Shown here one piece after another: positions 30,347 to 40,005 of a DNA stretch of 64,000 nt; the stretch's first letter is position 1; every line of letters starts with the position of its first letter. The stretch spans positions 305,960-369,959 of the forward strand of contig QCOG01000001.1 of NCBI GenBank assembly GCA_003213015.1, given 5' to 3'. A program made the translations under genes and the position numbers. The stretch comes from Pelagibacteraceae bacterium AG-430-F16. Its GTDB lineage: Bacteria; Pseudomonadota; Alphaproteobacteria; Pelagibacterales; Pelagibacteraceae. The notes below the pieces were generated by a model. The model did no database searches. It was not told the origin of the DNA and was given only the letters and a program-made list of their open reading frames with translations.

Positions 30347-31327
30347 ATGGCAAATCCTTTTTTTAAAAATGTTGGACCTATAAATATAAAAGATATTTAT
30401 AAGGTTTTAGAAATTAAGATTGATAGTAAAACAAAAAAGATTAAAATTTTTGACATTGCTGACTTAAATTCTGCATCTGGTAAAGATATTACTTTTCTTC
30501 ATTCAAATAAATATAATTCACAAGCATCTATTACAAATGCTGCAGCCTGTATCACAACAAAAAATTTACAACATATTTTACCTAATAAGTGTGAAAAAAT
30601 TATTGTGGAAAATGTCTTAATAAGCATGGCTAAAATTACAGAAATTTTGTATCCAGATTCTGTTAATGATAATTTCGATAATTCAGTTAAAGAAATTTCT
30701 AAAACTAAATTTAAAAACAAAGTAAAATTTGGAAAAAATGTTCTTATTGGCTTAAATGTAAAAATTGGAAAAAATTGCTTAATAGGTCATAATACTATAA
30801 TTGAAAAAAATGTTTCAATTGGTGATAACTGCTCAATAGGATCAAATACCATTATAAGAAATACAATTTTAAAGAATCATATTAAAGTATTAGATGGTTG
30901 TGTAATTGGCAAAAAGGGATTTGGTTTCTTTCCTAAAGATGGGAATAACTATAGATTTCCACAAATAGGGATTGTTTTAATTGATGATTATTCAGAAATT
31001 GGATGCGGTTCAACAATAGACAGAGGTTCAATTTCAAATACTTTGATTGGTAAAAATACATATCTTGATAATCAAATACACATTGCTCACAATGTAAAGA
31101 TTGGAGATAATTGTATAATTGCAGGTCAAGTTGGTTTTGCTGGATCTTCAATATTAGGAGATAATGTCATGATCGGTGGTCAAGCAGGTATTTCAGGACA
31201 CTTAAAGATTGGAAATAATATAAAAATTGGTGGGGGTAGTGGTGTTATAAAAGACATACCTGATAACAGTAGAGTTATGGGATATCCAGCAAAAGATTTA
31301 AAAAAATTTATTAAAGAAAATAAATAA
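30347..31327 (+). CDS. lpxD: UDP-3-O-(3-hydroxyacyl)glucosamine N-acyltransferase LpxD
   Basis: The third step of lipid A synthesis (326 aa). An N-terminal uridine-binding domain (about 1-100) is followed by a left-handed beta-helix of hexapeptide repeats (about 115-310). The catalytic His is in QIHIAHNVKIG. The 54-base gap after fabZ holds a 6-base inverted repeat, TAGCAA (30294-30299) and TTGCTA (30330-30335), of unknown role. Confidence 0.94.
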   Translation: MANPFFKNVGPINIKDIYKVLEIKIDSKTKKIKIFDIADLNSASGKDITFLHSNKYNSQASITNAAACITTKNLQHILPNKCEKIIVENVLISMAKITEILYPDSVNDNFDNSVKEISKTKFKNKVKFGKNVLIGLNVKIGKNCLIGHNTIIEKNVSIGDNCSIGSNTIIRNTILKNHIKVLDGCVIGKKGFGFFPKDGNNYRFPQIGIVLIDDYSEIGCGSTIDRGSISNTLIGKNTYLDNQIHIAHNVKIGDNCIIAGQVGFAGSSILGDNVMIGGQAGISGHLKIGNNIKIGGGSGVIKDIPDNSRVMGYPAKDLKKFIKENK

Positions 31328-31345
31328 AAAGGAAATTGAAAATTA

Positions 31346-32128
31346 ATGATCCACAAAACAGCAATTGTAGATAAAAAGGCCAAGATATCAAAAAAAGTTA
31401 TAATAGGACCATATAGTATCATAGGTCCGGATGTTCAAATAGGCGAAGGTACAGAGATACAATCTCATGTAAATATTTCAGGACACACAATTATTGGTAA
31501 TAATACAAAAATTTTTGCTTTTGCATCAATTGGTACAGATCCCCAAGATTTAAAATTTAAAGGTGAACAAACAAAATTAGAAATTGGAAACAATAATATA
31601 ATTAGGGAACATGCAACTATAAATAAAGGAACGGTTGGAGGGGGTGGTGTAACAAAAATAGGCAACGATAATCTGATCATGATAGGCGCTCATATTGCAC
31701 ACGATTGCGTGGTTGGTAATAATGTAGTGATTGCAAATAGTGCAGCAATTGCTGGACACGCTCAAATTTCTGATGAAGTAATCATAGGAGGTAACTGTGG
31801 AGTCCAACAATTCACAAGAATAGGCAAAATGGCAATGATAGGTGGAATGACTGCTGTCTCTAGGGATGTAATTCCATATGGATTATCGTTTGGTAACAGA
31901 AATTATCTTGAAGGCATTAATCTTGTTGGTTTAAGAAGAAAAAAAGTCTCAAACACAGAAATTTTAGCTCTTTCGGAGGCTTATAGAGAAATTTTTAATA
32001 CAAATTCTCTATATGAAAATTTAGTAAAACTTAGTGAAGAACTTAAGAAGAATAGTTATGTTAAAGAAGTTATAGATTTTATTAATCATGATAAAAAAAG
32101 ACCAATTTGTAGGCCATTAAGTAAATAA
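31346..32128 (+). CDS. lpxA: UDP-N-acetylglucosamine acyltransferase LpxA
   Basis: The first step of lipid A synthesis (260 aa), transferring a 3-hydroxyacyl chain to UDP-GlcNAc. A left-handed beta-helix of hexapeptide repeats covers residues 1-190, with an alpha-helical C-terminal domain. The catalytic His119 is in AHIAHDC (115-121). HATINKGT and GMTAVSRDVIPYG are family hallmarks. It starts 18 bases after lpxD and precedes lpxI by one base. Confidence 0.96.
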   Translation: MIHKTAIVDKKAKISKKVIIGPYSIIGPDVQIGEGTEIQSHVNISGHTIIGNNTKIFAFASIGTDPQDLKFKGEQTKLEIGNNNIIREHATINKGTVGGGGVTKIGNDNLIMIGAHIAHDCVVGNNVVIANSAAIAGHAQISDEVIIGGNCGVQQFTRIGKMAMIGGMTAVSRDVIPYGLSFGNRNYLEGINLVGLRRKKVSNTEILALSEAYREIFNTNSLYENLVKLSEELKKNSYVKEVIDFINHDKKRPICRPLSK

Positions 32129-32129
32129 A

Positions 32130-32918
32130 ATGATAGGTTTATTCTTTGGAGATACTGATTTTCCAAAATTAATTTTAAAAAAACTTAAAAAGACTAAAAA
32201 AAAATATCTTATCTTAGATTTATCAAGAAAAAATATTTTCAATAAAGACACAAAGTCATTTAGAGTGAACATAGGGCAATTTGGATCAATTTTAAAACTA
32301 TTGAGAAAAAATAAATGTAACAAAGTAATATTTGCAGGTAAAATAGATAAACCAAATTTGTCAAAATTAAAACTTGATATGACCGGGATTTACTATCTTC
32401 CAAGAATTATTAAAGCTTATAAAAAAGGAGATGCTGCTATATTAAAAGAATTAATAAATATTTTAAATTTTGAAAAGATAAAGGTAATTAAATCTACATT
32501 TTTTACTCCAGAGTTATCATTAAAGAAAGGTAATTATACTAAAGACAAACCTACAAAAGATGATTTATCTGATATTAAGAAAGGCGAATTTATTCTTAAA
32601 AAAACAAATCCCCTTGATCATATTCAAGCAATTATTGTTAGAGAAAATTCAATTTTTAAAGAAACCTCAAAAGGTACTAAAAATTTAATTAAAAAGATTA
32701 ATAAGACAAAAATTAAGAGAGGTGTTTTGATTAAATATCCGAAGAAAAAACAAGATATGAGAGTTGATTTGCCCACAGTAGGTTTAAATACTTTAAAAGA
32801 TTGCAAAAAGGCAGGCCTTAAAGGGATAGTGCTTAAAGATAAACAAAATATTTTTTTAGAAAAAAACAAATGCGTTAACTTTGCCATTAAAAATAAGATG
32901 TTTATATTAGTAAAATGA
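32130..32918 (+). CDS. lpxI: UDP-2,3-diacylglucosamine pyrophosphatase LpxI
   Basis: The fourth-step hydrolase of lipid A synthesis in alphaproteobacteria, replacing the unrelated LpxH (262 aa). The family C-terminal DUF1009 motif DMRVDLPTVGLNTL and the N-terminal GLFFGDTDFPKLI are visible. Position between lpxA and lpxB is diagnostic. It overlaps lpxB by four bases (ATGA). Confidence 0.92.
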   Translation: MIGLFFGDTDFPKLILKKLKKTKKKYLILDLSRKNIFNKDTKSFRVNIGQFGSILKLLRKNKCNKVIFAGKIDKPNLSKLKLDMTGIYYLPRIIKAYKKGDAAILKELINILNFEKIKVIKSTFFTPELSLKKGNYTKDKPTKDDLSDIKKGEFILKKTNPLDHIQAIIVRENSIFKETSKGTKNLIKKINKTKIKRGVLIKYPKKKQDMRVDLPTVGLNTLKDCKKAGLKGIVLKDKQNIFLEKNKCVNFAIKNKMFILVK

Positions 32919-34045
32919 AAAAAATCTTTATTTTAACAGGAGAAGCTTCAGGGGATAAATTAGCATCAACAGTAATTGAGAAAATTCAAAAACAAAATAC
33001 TGATGTTAAGTTTTTATCAGTTGGTGGATCAAATTTATCAAGTTTAGGCATAAATTCAATTTTTAGCATTCAACAAATTACTTATATGGGTTTTACAAGT
33101 GTTTTACTAAACATTTTTAAAATAAAAAAAAAAATTGATTTCACTGTAAAAGAAATTATTAAATTTGACCCTGATATATTATTTAGTGTAGATAGCCCGG
33201 ATTTTACTCTACGCGTTGCTGAAAAAGTAAAAAAAATTAATCCTAATATTAAAACTATTCATTATGTTGCGCCTCAAGTATGGATTTGGAGAGAGGGAAG
33301 AGTAAAAAAATTCAAAAATTTTATTGATCACTTTTTGTTATTATTTGATTTTGAAAGAAAATATTTTGATAAAGAAAACATTCCAAACACTTTTGTAGGA
33401 CATCCTTTGTTAGAAAAAAGTAAATCTAAAGTTGATATATCTCATATTTCTAAAGGAAAAAAAATAATTTCTATATTTCCGGGAAGCAGAATGTCAGAGC
33501 TAAAAGTGCTTTTACCCATATTAATTGATTTCATAAAAATGATGAACAAGAAATATAAAGATTTTGTTTTTGTATTTCATTCAACATTAGAAAATATTAA
33601 TTTTGTTACTGAAAAATTGGAAAAATCAAATTTAGATAATTGTGATATTATAGTAGATAAAAATGTTAAGTCTGAGGTATTACTTAATTCAATTTTTGCT
33701 GTATCAAAATCAGGTACTATTTCTCTAGAAATTTGTAATGCAAAAGTACCTTCAATAATTATTTATAAGATTAATTATGTTAATTACTTAATAATGAAGT
33801 CTCTAGTAAAAGTTAGGTTCGCTAATATTATAAATATAATAAATAATAGGGAAGTTATTCCAGAACTTTTACAGAACGAGTGTAATGCTAACGAAATTTA
33901 TAAATCAACTATATACTTCCTCAAAAATCCTAAATTTGCACAAAATCAAGTTGAAGAATGTACAAAAACACTTGATCAAATAAAACCAGTAAGTTCCTCA
34001 AGTGAAGAGGCTGCAAAAGTCTTAAATGAATACCTTATTTCCTAA
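32915..34045 (+). CDS. lpxB: Lipid-A-disaccharide synthase LpxB
   Basis: A GT19 glycosyltransferase joining UDP-diacylglucosamine and lipid X (376 aa). GEASGDKLAS near the start, YVAPQVWIWREGRVKKF, FVGHPLLE and FPGSRMSEL are family motifs. It ends the envelope operon. Its last 24 bases overlap the 3' end of the convergent gltX gene, so no terminator can lie between the two stops. Confidence 0.95.
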   Translation: MKKIFILTGEASGDKLASTVIEKIQKQNTDVKFLSVGGSNLSSLGINSIFSIQQITYMGFTSVLLNIFKIKKKIDFTVKEIIKFDPDILFSVDSPDFTLRVAEKVKKINPNIKTIHYVAPQVWIWREGRVKKFKNFIDHFLLLFDFERKYFDKENIPNTFVGHPLLEKSKSKVDISHISKGKKIISIFPGSRMSELKVLLPILIDFIKMMNKKYKDFVFVFHSTLENINFVTEKLEKSNLDNCDIIVDKNVKSEVLLNSIFAVSKSGTISLEICNAKVPSIIIYKINYVNYLIMKSLVKVRFANIINIINNREVIPELLQNECNANEIYKSTIYFLKNPKFAQNQVEECTKTLDQIKPVSSSSEEAAKVLNEYLIS

Positions 34046-35422
34046 TCTTTTGAGAACTTCGTCTTTACCTAAAGAAACAATTATATCATAAATACCTGGT
34101 CCATATTTCGACCCTGTCAACGCAATTCTTAAGGGCTGACCAACACCTTTAAAATTTGTGTTATTAGTCTTAATCAATTCATTCACCAATGGCTCTAAAC
34201 TCTCTCGGTCAAATTTTGATATATCTTTTATTCTACTCTTAAATTCAGCAATAATTCCTTTTGATGTACCATCTATCAATTTTAAATCCTCATCATTAAA
34301 ATTAACTTTGTCAGAAAGTAAGTATTTTGAATTATTAAAAATATCCTCTAATGTTTTTGCTTTATTTTTAAGAAATATAAGAGATTTTTTTATTTGATTT
34401 TCTTTTTCAGGAAGTATTTTTTCTTTATAATTTTCACAAAATTCTTTTAATTGATTAAATAAATTTTCCTCTTTCATATTCTTAATATAATATTCATTCA
34501 TAGACAAAATACGATTTAAATCTAATTTAGAGGGAGATTTTCCAACACCTTCTAAATTAAAGTATTTGATACTTTCTTCCAAATTAAAAATCTCTTTATC
34601 TTTAAAAGACCATCCCAATCTTAACAAATAATTTCTTAAAGCTTCTGGCATTATTCCAATTTTTGAATAATCATCTAGTGTAGAATCTTTATCCCTTTTT
34701 GATAATTTTTTACCTTCTTTTGTATGAATTAAAGGTATATGGGCAAATTTTGGTAGATCCCAATTCATAGCCTCATATATTTGCATTTGCTTAAAAGTAT
34801 TTATTTTATGATCATCTCCTCTAATGATATGCGTTACATTCATTTCATGATCATCTACAGTCACTGATAGATTATATGTCGGTGTACCATCATTTCTTAA
34901 AATAACAAAATCTTCAATTGTATTATTATCTATTTCGACATCTCCTTGAACAAGATCTTTTAATTTGGATTTACCATCGATCTTACTTTTAAACCTTATT
35001 ACTGGTTTGATGTTTTTTGGAGCCTCATTTTCGTTTTTATCTCTCCATTTTCTGTCATAAATATATGGAATCTTTTTTTGTTTAGCTCTTTTCTTTTGTT
35101 CCTCAATTTCATCACTTGAACAGTAACATTTATAAGCATTTCCCTTTTTTAAAAGTTCCTCTGCAATTTTTACATGATTCCTTATTTTGGTTGACTGTAT
35201 GTACTCATTGCTATCGTAGTTTATACCAATCCATTCTAACGATTGGATAATTTGATCTTGATATTCTTTTTTTGATCTTTCTTTGTCTGTATCCTCTATT
35301 CTTAAAAGAAAGTTTCCACCCTTACTTTTTGCAAATAACCAATTGAATAAAGCGGTTCTCACCCCACCTATATGAAGCGGTCCCGTAGGTGACGGAGCAA
35401 ATCTTGTTGCTACTTTTGACAT
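34022..35422 (-). CDS. gltX: Glutamyl-tRNA synthetase
   Basis: A class I aminoacyl-tRNA synthetase (466 aa). The HIGH-type motif is PLHIGG (15-20) within RFAPSPTGPLHIGGVRTAL, and the KMSKS-type motif is KLSKRD. The amino-acid pocket RGDDH is seen. A helical anticodon-binding domain follows. In alphaproteobacteria GltX commonly also charges tRNA-Gln for the GatCAB route; that cannot be judged here. The 3' end overlaps lpxB (convergent). It lies downstream of lexA by 22 bases and may be in the same transcript. Confidence 0.96.
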   Translation of the reverse strand: MSKVATRFAPSPTGPLHIGGVRTALFNWLFAKSKGGNFLLRIEDTDKERSKKEYQDQIIQSLEWIGINYDSNEYIQSTKIRNHVKIAEELLKKGNAYKCYCSSDEIEEQKKRAKQKKIPYIYDRKWRDKNENEAPKNIKPVIRFKSKIDGKSKLKDLVQGDVEIDNNTIEDFVILRNDGTPTYNLSVTVDDHEMNVTHIIRGDDHKINTFKQMQIYEAMNWDLPKFAHIPLIHTKEGKKLSKRDKDSTLDDYSKIGIMPEALRNYLLRLGWSFKDKEIFNLEESIKYFNLEGVGKSPSKLDLNRILSMNEYYIKNMKEENLFNQLKEFCENYKEKILPEKENQIKKSLIFLKNKAKTLEDIFNNSKYLLSDKVNFNDEDLKLIDGTSKGIIAEFKSRIKDISKFDRESLEPLVNELIKTNNTNFKGVGQPLRIALTGSKYGPGIYDIIVSLGKDEVLKRLGNKVFI

Positions 35423-35444
35423 TAATAATGTTTAGACTATTTTT

Positions 35445-36116
35445 TTAGAAGTTTCTATATAAAGATACCAGGACACCCTGAACTTTTACTCTATCAGGAC
35501 CAAAAATTTTGGTTTCGTAATTTCTATTTGCACTCTCAAGCGCTATAGTCTTACCTTTTCTTCTAATTCTTTTCAGCATTGCTTCATGGTCATCAATTAA
35601 TGCAACCACAATTTTTCCATTTTCGGCAGTGTCAGCTTTTTTTACAATAACTGTATCACCATTATTTATTCCAGCTTCTATCATAGAGTCACCTTGAACT
35701 TTAAGACCAAAAAATTCTCCATTTTTCTCAATATTTGCTGGAAGGGGAATTCTACTAACTTCATTTTGAATAGCTTCAACTGGTGTGCCGGCTGCAATCT
35801 TCCCTAAAACTGGAATTTCGTTTTCATTGTCTGTCGTTTCATCAAGTCCTCCCTTTATTACACTTGGTGAAAACGAGTTATAAATATCATTTGCTGAAGC
35901 TGTTTCAGGTAATTTTACAACCTCTAATGCTCGCGCTTTATGAGCCAACCTTTTAATAAAACCTCTTTCTTCTAATGCGCTTATTAGTCTATGTATTCCT
36001 GACTTAGATTTAAGATTTAAAGAGCTTTTCATTTCTTCATAGGAGGGAGAAACACCACTGCTTCTCAGCTTCTTATTGATGAACATTAATAAGTTTTTTT
36101 GTTTTTTAGTTAGCAT
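35445..36116 (-). CDS. lexA: SOS repressor LexA
   Basis: The DNA-damage response repressor and self-cleaving protease (223 aa from this start). An N-terminal winged helix (1-65) is followed by the cleavage site Ala109-Gly110 in KIAAGTP, and the catalytic dyad Ser144 (QGDSM) and Lys182 (MLKRI). I chose the ATG at 36116 (MLTKKQ), which matches the family N-terminus. An upstream ATG at 36134 would add six residues. A GAAC-N7-GAAC box lies just upstream, indicating autoregulation. It follows trpC on the same strand. Confidence 0.96.
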   Translation of the reverse strand: MLTKKQKNLLMFINKKLRSSGVSPSYEEMKSSLNLKSKSGIHRLISALEERGFIKRLAHKARALEVVKLPETASANDIYNSFSPSVIKGGLDETTDNENEIPVLGKIAAGTPVEAIQNEVSRIPLPANIEKNGEFFGLKVQGDSMIEAGINNGDTVIVKKADTAENGKIVVALIDDHEAMLKRIRRKGKTIALESANRNYETKIFGPDRVKVQGVLVSLYRNF

Positions 36117-36138
36117 AGAACAAATTACGTACATTTAT

Positions 36139-36153
36139 GTTCTACAAAAGTTC
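36139..36153 (-). promoter_or_regulatory. Alphaproteobacterial SOS box (LexA operator)
   Basis: On the minus strand the sequence reads GAAC-TTTTGTA-GAAC, a perfect match to the alphaproteobacterial LexA operator GAAC-N7-GAAC (GTTC-N7-GTTC on the plus strand). It lies 23-37 bases upstream of the preferred lexA start. A possible promoter is TTGTTA, 17 bases, TAGAAC, in which the box covers the spacer and -10. This supports an autoregulated SOS response. Confidence 0.88.
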
Positions 36154-36203
36154 TTATCAGTTAACAATAGAAAAAAACATAGGAAATAAGGGGTTTTTAA
36201 ACC

Positions 36204-36995
36204 CTACAATACTGAAAAAATAGAATTATTGTCTAAATCTTTTAATAGTGATTCACCAATAAGAAAAGTTTTGATGGAGGTTTTGTCTGAGATTTCTAAT
36301 AGTTCGTCTTTTGTTTTTATACCACTTTCAGAAATTAAAGGTCCAGGATGAGTTACCAAAACTTCATGAATATCGTAAGTTGTATTTATTTCAGTCTTAA
36401 GAGTTTTAAGATTTCTATTATTTATTCCAATCAATGAATTTTTGAATTTTAATGCTCGCTTGGCTTCTTCAACAGTATGAACTTCGACAATAATTGACAT
36501 ATTTAATCTAAGTGCTTCTTCGTACAATTCATTTGCCACCTTATCAGTAACTCCAGCTAAAATAATTAATATTGCATCCGCCCCATAACTTTTGGCCAGA
36601 GATACTTGAAATTTATCGATAAAAAAATCTTTACAAAGAATTGGTAATTTTATTTTCTGCTTAATTTTACTTATGTGAATTAAGTTTCCATAAAAAAAAT
36701 CCTCCTCAGTTAAAACAGATAAGCATGTCGCTTTATTGCTATTATATGTATAGGCAATTTCTACAGGGTCATAATCTTTGATTATTATACCTGCCGAAGG
36801 ACTAGCTTTTTTAATTTCTGCAATAATAGAAAATTTATTTTCTTTGACATTATCCACAATTTTTTTTTCAAAATTCACAAAAGTACTATTTGCTTTAATT
36901 AAATCATTTAAGGATTCTGATGTAATGGTTTTTTTGAGTTTTTCTATTTTCTCAGTTTTGTTTTTAATTATTTTTTCAAGAATGTTTTCAGGCAT
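36204..36995 (-). CDS. trpC: Indole-3-glycerol phosphate synthase
   Basis: A TIM-barrel enzyme of tryptophan synthesis (263 aa). The catalytic lysines are in EIKKASPSAG and LCKDFFID. IGINNRNLKTL and ISESGIKTKDEL are family motifs. No fused TrpF domain is present. It overlaps trpD by 8 bases (ATGCCTGA). Downstream is lexA after a gap of about 87 bases holding a weak GGGTTT/AAACCC stem at the trpC stop. Confidence 0.96.
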   Translation of the reverse strand: MPENILEKIIKNKTEKIEKLKKTITSESLNDLIKANSTFVNFEKKIVDNVKENKFSIIAEIKKASPSAGIIIKDYDPVEIAYTYNSNKATCLSVLTEEDFFYGNLIHISKIKQKIKLPILCKDFFIDKFQVSLAKSYGADAILIILAGVTDKVANELYEEALRLNMSIIVEVHTVEEAKRALKFKNSLIGINNRNLKTLKTEINTTYDIHEVLVTHPGPLISESGIKTKDELLEISDKTSIKTFLIGESLLKDLDNNSIFSVL

Positions 36996-37980
36996 TTTGT
37001 ATTTTTACTAAGTGTTTATATGGAGCCCCTGACTTTATAAAACCTCTTGCATAATTGTATGCTTGTTCATAATTTTCGTATTTTTCTGATACAATTAATC
37101 CTGCGGCAGCATTTAAGCATACTGCTTTCGAAAAATCATTGTCTTCGCCTTTAAAAATACCTAACATTTTATCAGCATTAAATTTAGCATCTTGCCCTAC
37201 GATATTTTCAAATTTACCAGCATTTATTTTTAATTTTTTTGGGTCTATTGTAATTTCAGTAATCTCATTATTTTTTAACTGCATCACGTTAGTTTTTGCA
37301 TATGGTGATATTTCATCTAAACCATCATCACTGTTTACAATCCATGCAAACTTAATATCTAAACTTTTTAAAGCATTTGCAAATATCTCTAAAAGTGTTT
37401 TATCGAATACGCCAATAACTTGTTTTTTCACCAATGCTGGGCTACTTAGAGGTCCAATCATATTAAAAATTGTTCTTTTTCCAATCTTTTTTCTAGTTGG
37501 TCCGACAAATTTCATTGCACTGTGGTAGTTCGGCGCAAACATGAAACCAAAATTGTTTTTATCAATTTGTTGTTCAATTTCATTTGGCCCTAAATTAATA
37601 TTTATATTTAGAGCTTCCAACACATCCCCAGATCCACATTTTGATGAAACAGCTTTGTTGCCGTGTTTTGCTACTTTAATATTCATACTCGCCAATAATA
37701 AGGCTGATGCTGTTGAAATGTTTAAGGTATTCATTCCGTCTCCGCCTGTACCGCATGTATCAATACAATTATCTACGTTAACCCGTTTTGATTTTTCTCT
37801 TAAAATATAAACACCTCCGGCTATTTCATCTGAGGACTCACCTTTTTTTGACAATAGGGTTAGAAAATCAAATATCTCTTGATCGTTAGCTTTTCCTTCC
37901 ATCAATTTTTTAAACGCCTCTTTACTTTCTAAGAAAGTTAAATCTTGTTTTGCTCCAATTTTATCTATGAATCGTTTCAT
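36988..37980 (-). CDS. trpD: Anthranilate phosphoribosyltransferase
   Basis: Transfers phosphoribose to anthranilate (330 aa). The PRPP loop CGTGGDGMNTLNIST, KHGNKAVSSKCGSGD and the anthranilate site are conserved. The ATG lies inside the 3' end of trpG, a 20-base overlap. It is a stand-alone protein, not fused to trpG. Confidence 0.97.
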   Translation of the reverse strand: MKRFIDKIGAKQDLTFLESKEAFKKLMEGKANDQEIFDFLTLLSKKGESSDEIAGGVYILREKSKRVNVDNCIDTCGTGGDGMNTLNISTASALLLASMNIKVAKHGNKAVSSKCGSGDVLEALNININLGPNEIEQQIDKNNFGFMFAPNYHSAMKFVGPTRKKIGKRTIFNMIGPLSSPALVKKQVIGVFDKTLLEIFANALKSLDIKFAWIVNSDDGLDEISPYAKTNVMQLKNNEITEITIDPKKLKINAGKFENIVGQDAKFNADKMLGIFKGEDNDFSKAVCLNAAAGLIVSEKYENYEQAYNYARGFIKSGAPYKHLVKIQNA

Positions 37981-38551
37981 TTGTTTTAAATCTAATAAAG
38001 TTTTTTAAAATTTTTACACCAAATTTTGTTTTAATACTTTCAGGATGGAATTGTACTCCATGTAGGTTGTATTTTTTATGCTTGATACCCATTATTAGGC
38101 CCTCTTTTGTTTCCGCAGTGATTTCGAGGTCTTTTGAAAGTGTTTTTTTATCAATTATTAAACTATGATATCTAGTTGCTTCAAAATTTTTAGGTAAATT
38201 TTTCAATATTCCGATTTTTTTTGATATTATTATGCTAGTTTTTCCGTGCATCAATTTTTTGGCCTGAATTATTTTAGATCCAAAAACTTGACCTATTATT
38301 TGATGTCCGAGGCAAACCCCAAGTATAGGTATTTTTTTATGAATTTCCCTTACAATTTTCAAACAATTTCCAGACTGATTTGGATTACCAGGTCCTGGAG
38401 AAATAACAATTCTATCAAATCGCTTTTTTATAATATCTTGGGTATTAATTTTATCATTTCTGTAAACTTGCACTTTAGTTTTTAGAGAAGACAAATAGTG
38501 AAATATATTGTAAGTAAAACTATCGTAGTTATCAATAAGAAGTATTTTCAT
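37961..38551 (-). CDS. trpG: Anthranilate synthase glutamine amidotransferase (TrpG/PabA)
   Basis: The glutaminase subunit supplying ammonia to TrpE (196 aa). The class I triad is Cys80 in GVCLGHQ, with His and Glu in LHGVQFHPESI. IDNYDSFTYN and SPGPGNP are family motifs. It may also serve p-aminobenzoate synthase, as single PabA/TrpG proteins often do. It follows trpE by two bases. Confidence 0.95.
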   Translation of the reverse strand: MKILLIDNYDSFTYNIFHYLSSLKTKVQVYRNDKINTQDIIKKRFDRIVISPGPGNPNQSGNCLKIVREIHKKIPILGVCLGHQIIGQVFGSKIIQAKKLMHGKTSIIISKKIGILKNLPKNFEATRYHSLIIDKKTLSKDLEITAETKEGLIMGIKHKKYNLHGVQFHPESIKTKFGVKILKNFIRFKTNETIHR

Positions 38552-38553
38552 TT

Positions 38554-40005
38554 TTATAGTGACTTTATTAAAGCTTTCGCTTTATTTATGGTTTCATTAT
38601 ATTCATTTATTGGCTTGCTATCAGCAACAATTCCAGCTCCCGCCTGAACATAAAATTTATTTTTTTTTGTTACTGCTGTCCTAAGGGCTATACAGGTATC
38701 AAAATCTCCATTCGCAGAAAAGTATCCAATACCACCTGCGTAGATTTTTCTACTATTTTTTTCAAGTTCATCAATTATTTCCATTGCTCTAATCTTAGGT
38801 GCCCCCGAGACTGTACCTGCTGGAAATCCAGCCATTAAAGCCTCAAATTTAGAAAATTTTTTATCATAGATACCCGTCACATTAGACACAATATGCATAA
38901 CGTGTGAATACTTTTCGATTTTAAATCTCTCAGTAACTTTTATTGTATTTATCTTCGAAACTTTTCCGGCATCATTTCTACCTAAGTCAAGAAGCATAAG
39001 ATGTTCAGATAATTCTTTTTTATCATTAATCAAATCTTTTTTTAATAAGTTATCCTCTTTATTGTTTCTACCCCTTGGTCTTGTTCCAGCAATTGGTCTT
39101 ACAGTAATTATATTATTCCTTAATCTAACCAAGATTTCTGGACTTGCGCCAATAATTTGAAAATCATTAAAATTAAAAAAAAACATAAACGGTGAGGGAT
39201 TTGTTACTCTTAATGTCTTGTAAATCTCAATTGGTTTTTTTGTAAGTTTTGTCTCAAATCTTTGGCTTAAGACAACCTGAAATATGTCACCTTTTTTTAT
39301 ATACTGTTTAGCTTTATTTACAATTTGGAAAAATCTTTTTTTAGAAATGTTTGATTTTACTTTAAACTTTTTATCTGAGGTATTCTTTTGAAATTTGGAA
39401 ATTCTAGAACTTATCAATAAACTATAAATTTCATCTTGTATTTCAAAATACTTTTTTTCTAAATTATTTATTTTAATATCAGAAAAAATATTTTTAACGA
39501 AAAAAATTTCCTTTTTGAAATTGTCATGTATTATTAGAGTAGTAGGTCTTATCAATCTAATATCTGGTAGCTTAAGGTCGTTCTTACAAGAATTTTTAAT
39601 TTTTTCTATATATCTAATTGTATCATAGGAAAAGTATCCAGCTATCATACTACACATAGGCGGCAATGAAGATGGAATCTTAAATCTAAAATCATCTATT
39701 ATTTTACTTAATATAATTTTTGGATCCCCTTTAATTACTTTTTTCTTTCCTGATATAATTGAAAAAACTCTCTTTTGATTGAATTCCCATATTTTGTCTG
39801 GTTCTTTTCCAAAAATTGTATATCTACCTTTTATTTTACCTTTTTCTACGGATTCAAAAATAAAACTATTTTTGTCTTCTAAAAAGTTATTAATCAAATT
39901 TTCAATTTCTGAAGAATTTTTGGATTTGATCTTATAATATAATACTTGATTTCTTTTTTGGTTGTATGTTTTTTTAAATTCTTTTAGTCCAACATTCAAT
40001 TTCAT
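38554..40005 (-). CDS. trpE: Anthranilate synthase component I
   Basis: A chorismate-binding enzyme (483 aa). The feedback region near the N-terminus reads FIFESVEKGKIKGRYTIFG, a variant of the LLES tryptophan site. The catalytic part has IVSNVTG, GFPAGTVSGAPKIRAMEII and CIALRT. Its start overlaps the upstream PpiD-like gene by four bases (ATGA), so no attenuator or leader peptide can precede it. Confidence 0.96.
   Translation of the reverse strand: MKLNVGLKEFKKTYNQKRNQVLYYKIKSKNSSEIENLINNFLEDKNSFIFESVEKGKIKGRYTIFGKEPDKIWEFNQKRVFSIISGKKKVIKGDPKIILSKIIDDFRFKIPSSLPPMCSMIAGYFSYDTIRYIEKIKNSCKNDLKLPDIRLIRPTTLIIHDNFKKEIFFVKNIFSDIKINNLEKKYFEIQDEIYSLLISSRISKFQKNTSDKKFKVKSNISKKRFFQIVNKAKQYIKKGDIFQVVLSQRFETKLTKKPIEIYKTLRVTNPSPFMFFFNFNDFQIIGASPEILVRLRNNIITVRPIAGTRPRGRNNKEDNLLKKDLINDKKELSEHLMLLDLGRNDAGKVSKINTIKVTERFKIEKYSHVMHIVSNVTGIYDKKFSKFEALMAGFPAGTVSGAPKIRAMEIIDELEKNSRKIYAGGIGYFSANGDFDTCIALRTAVTKKNKFYVQAGAGIVADSKPINEYNETINKAKALIKSL

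Noticed and set aside
36191..36206. GGGTTT/AAACCC stem as a terminator after trpC
   Set aside because: The stem is short, has a very small loop, includes the stop codon, and is not followed by a T-tract on the minus strand.
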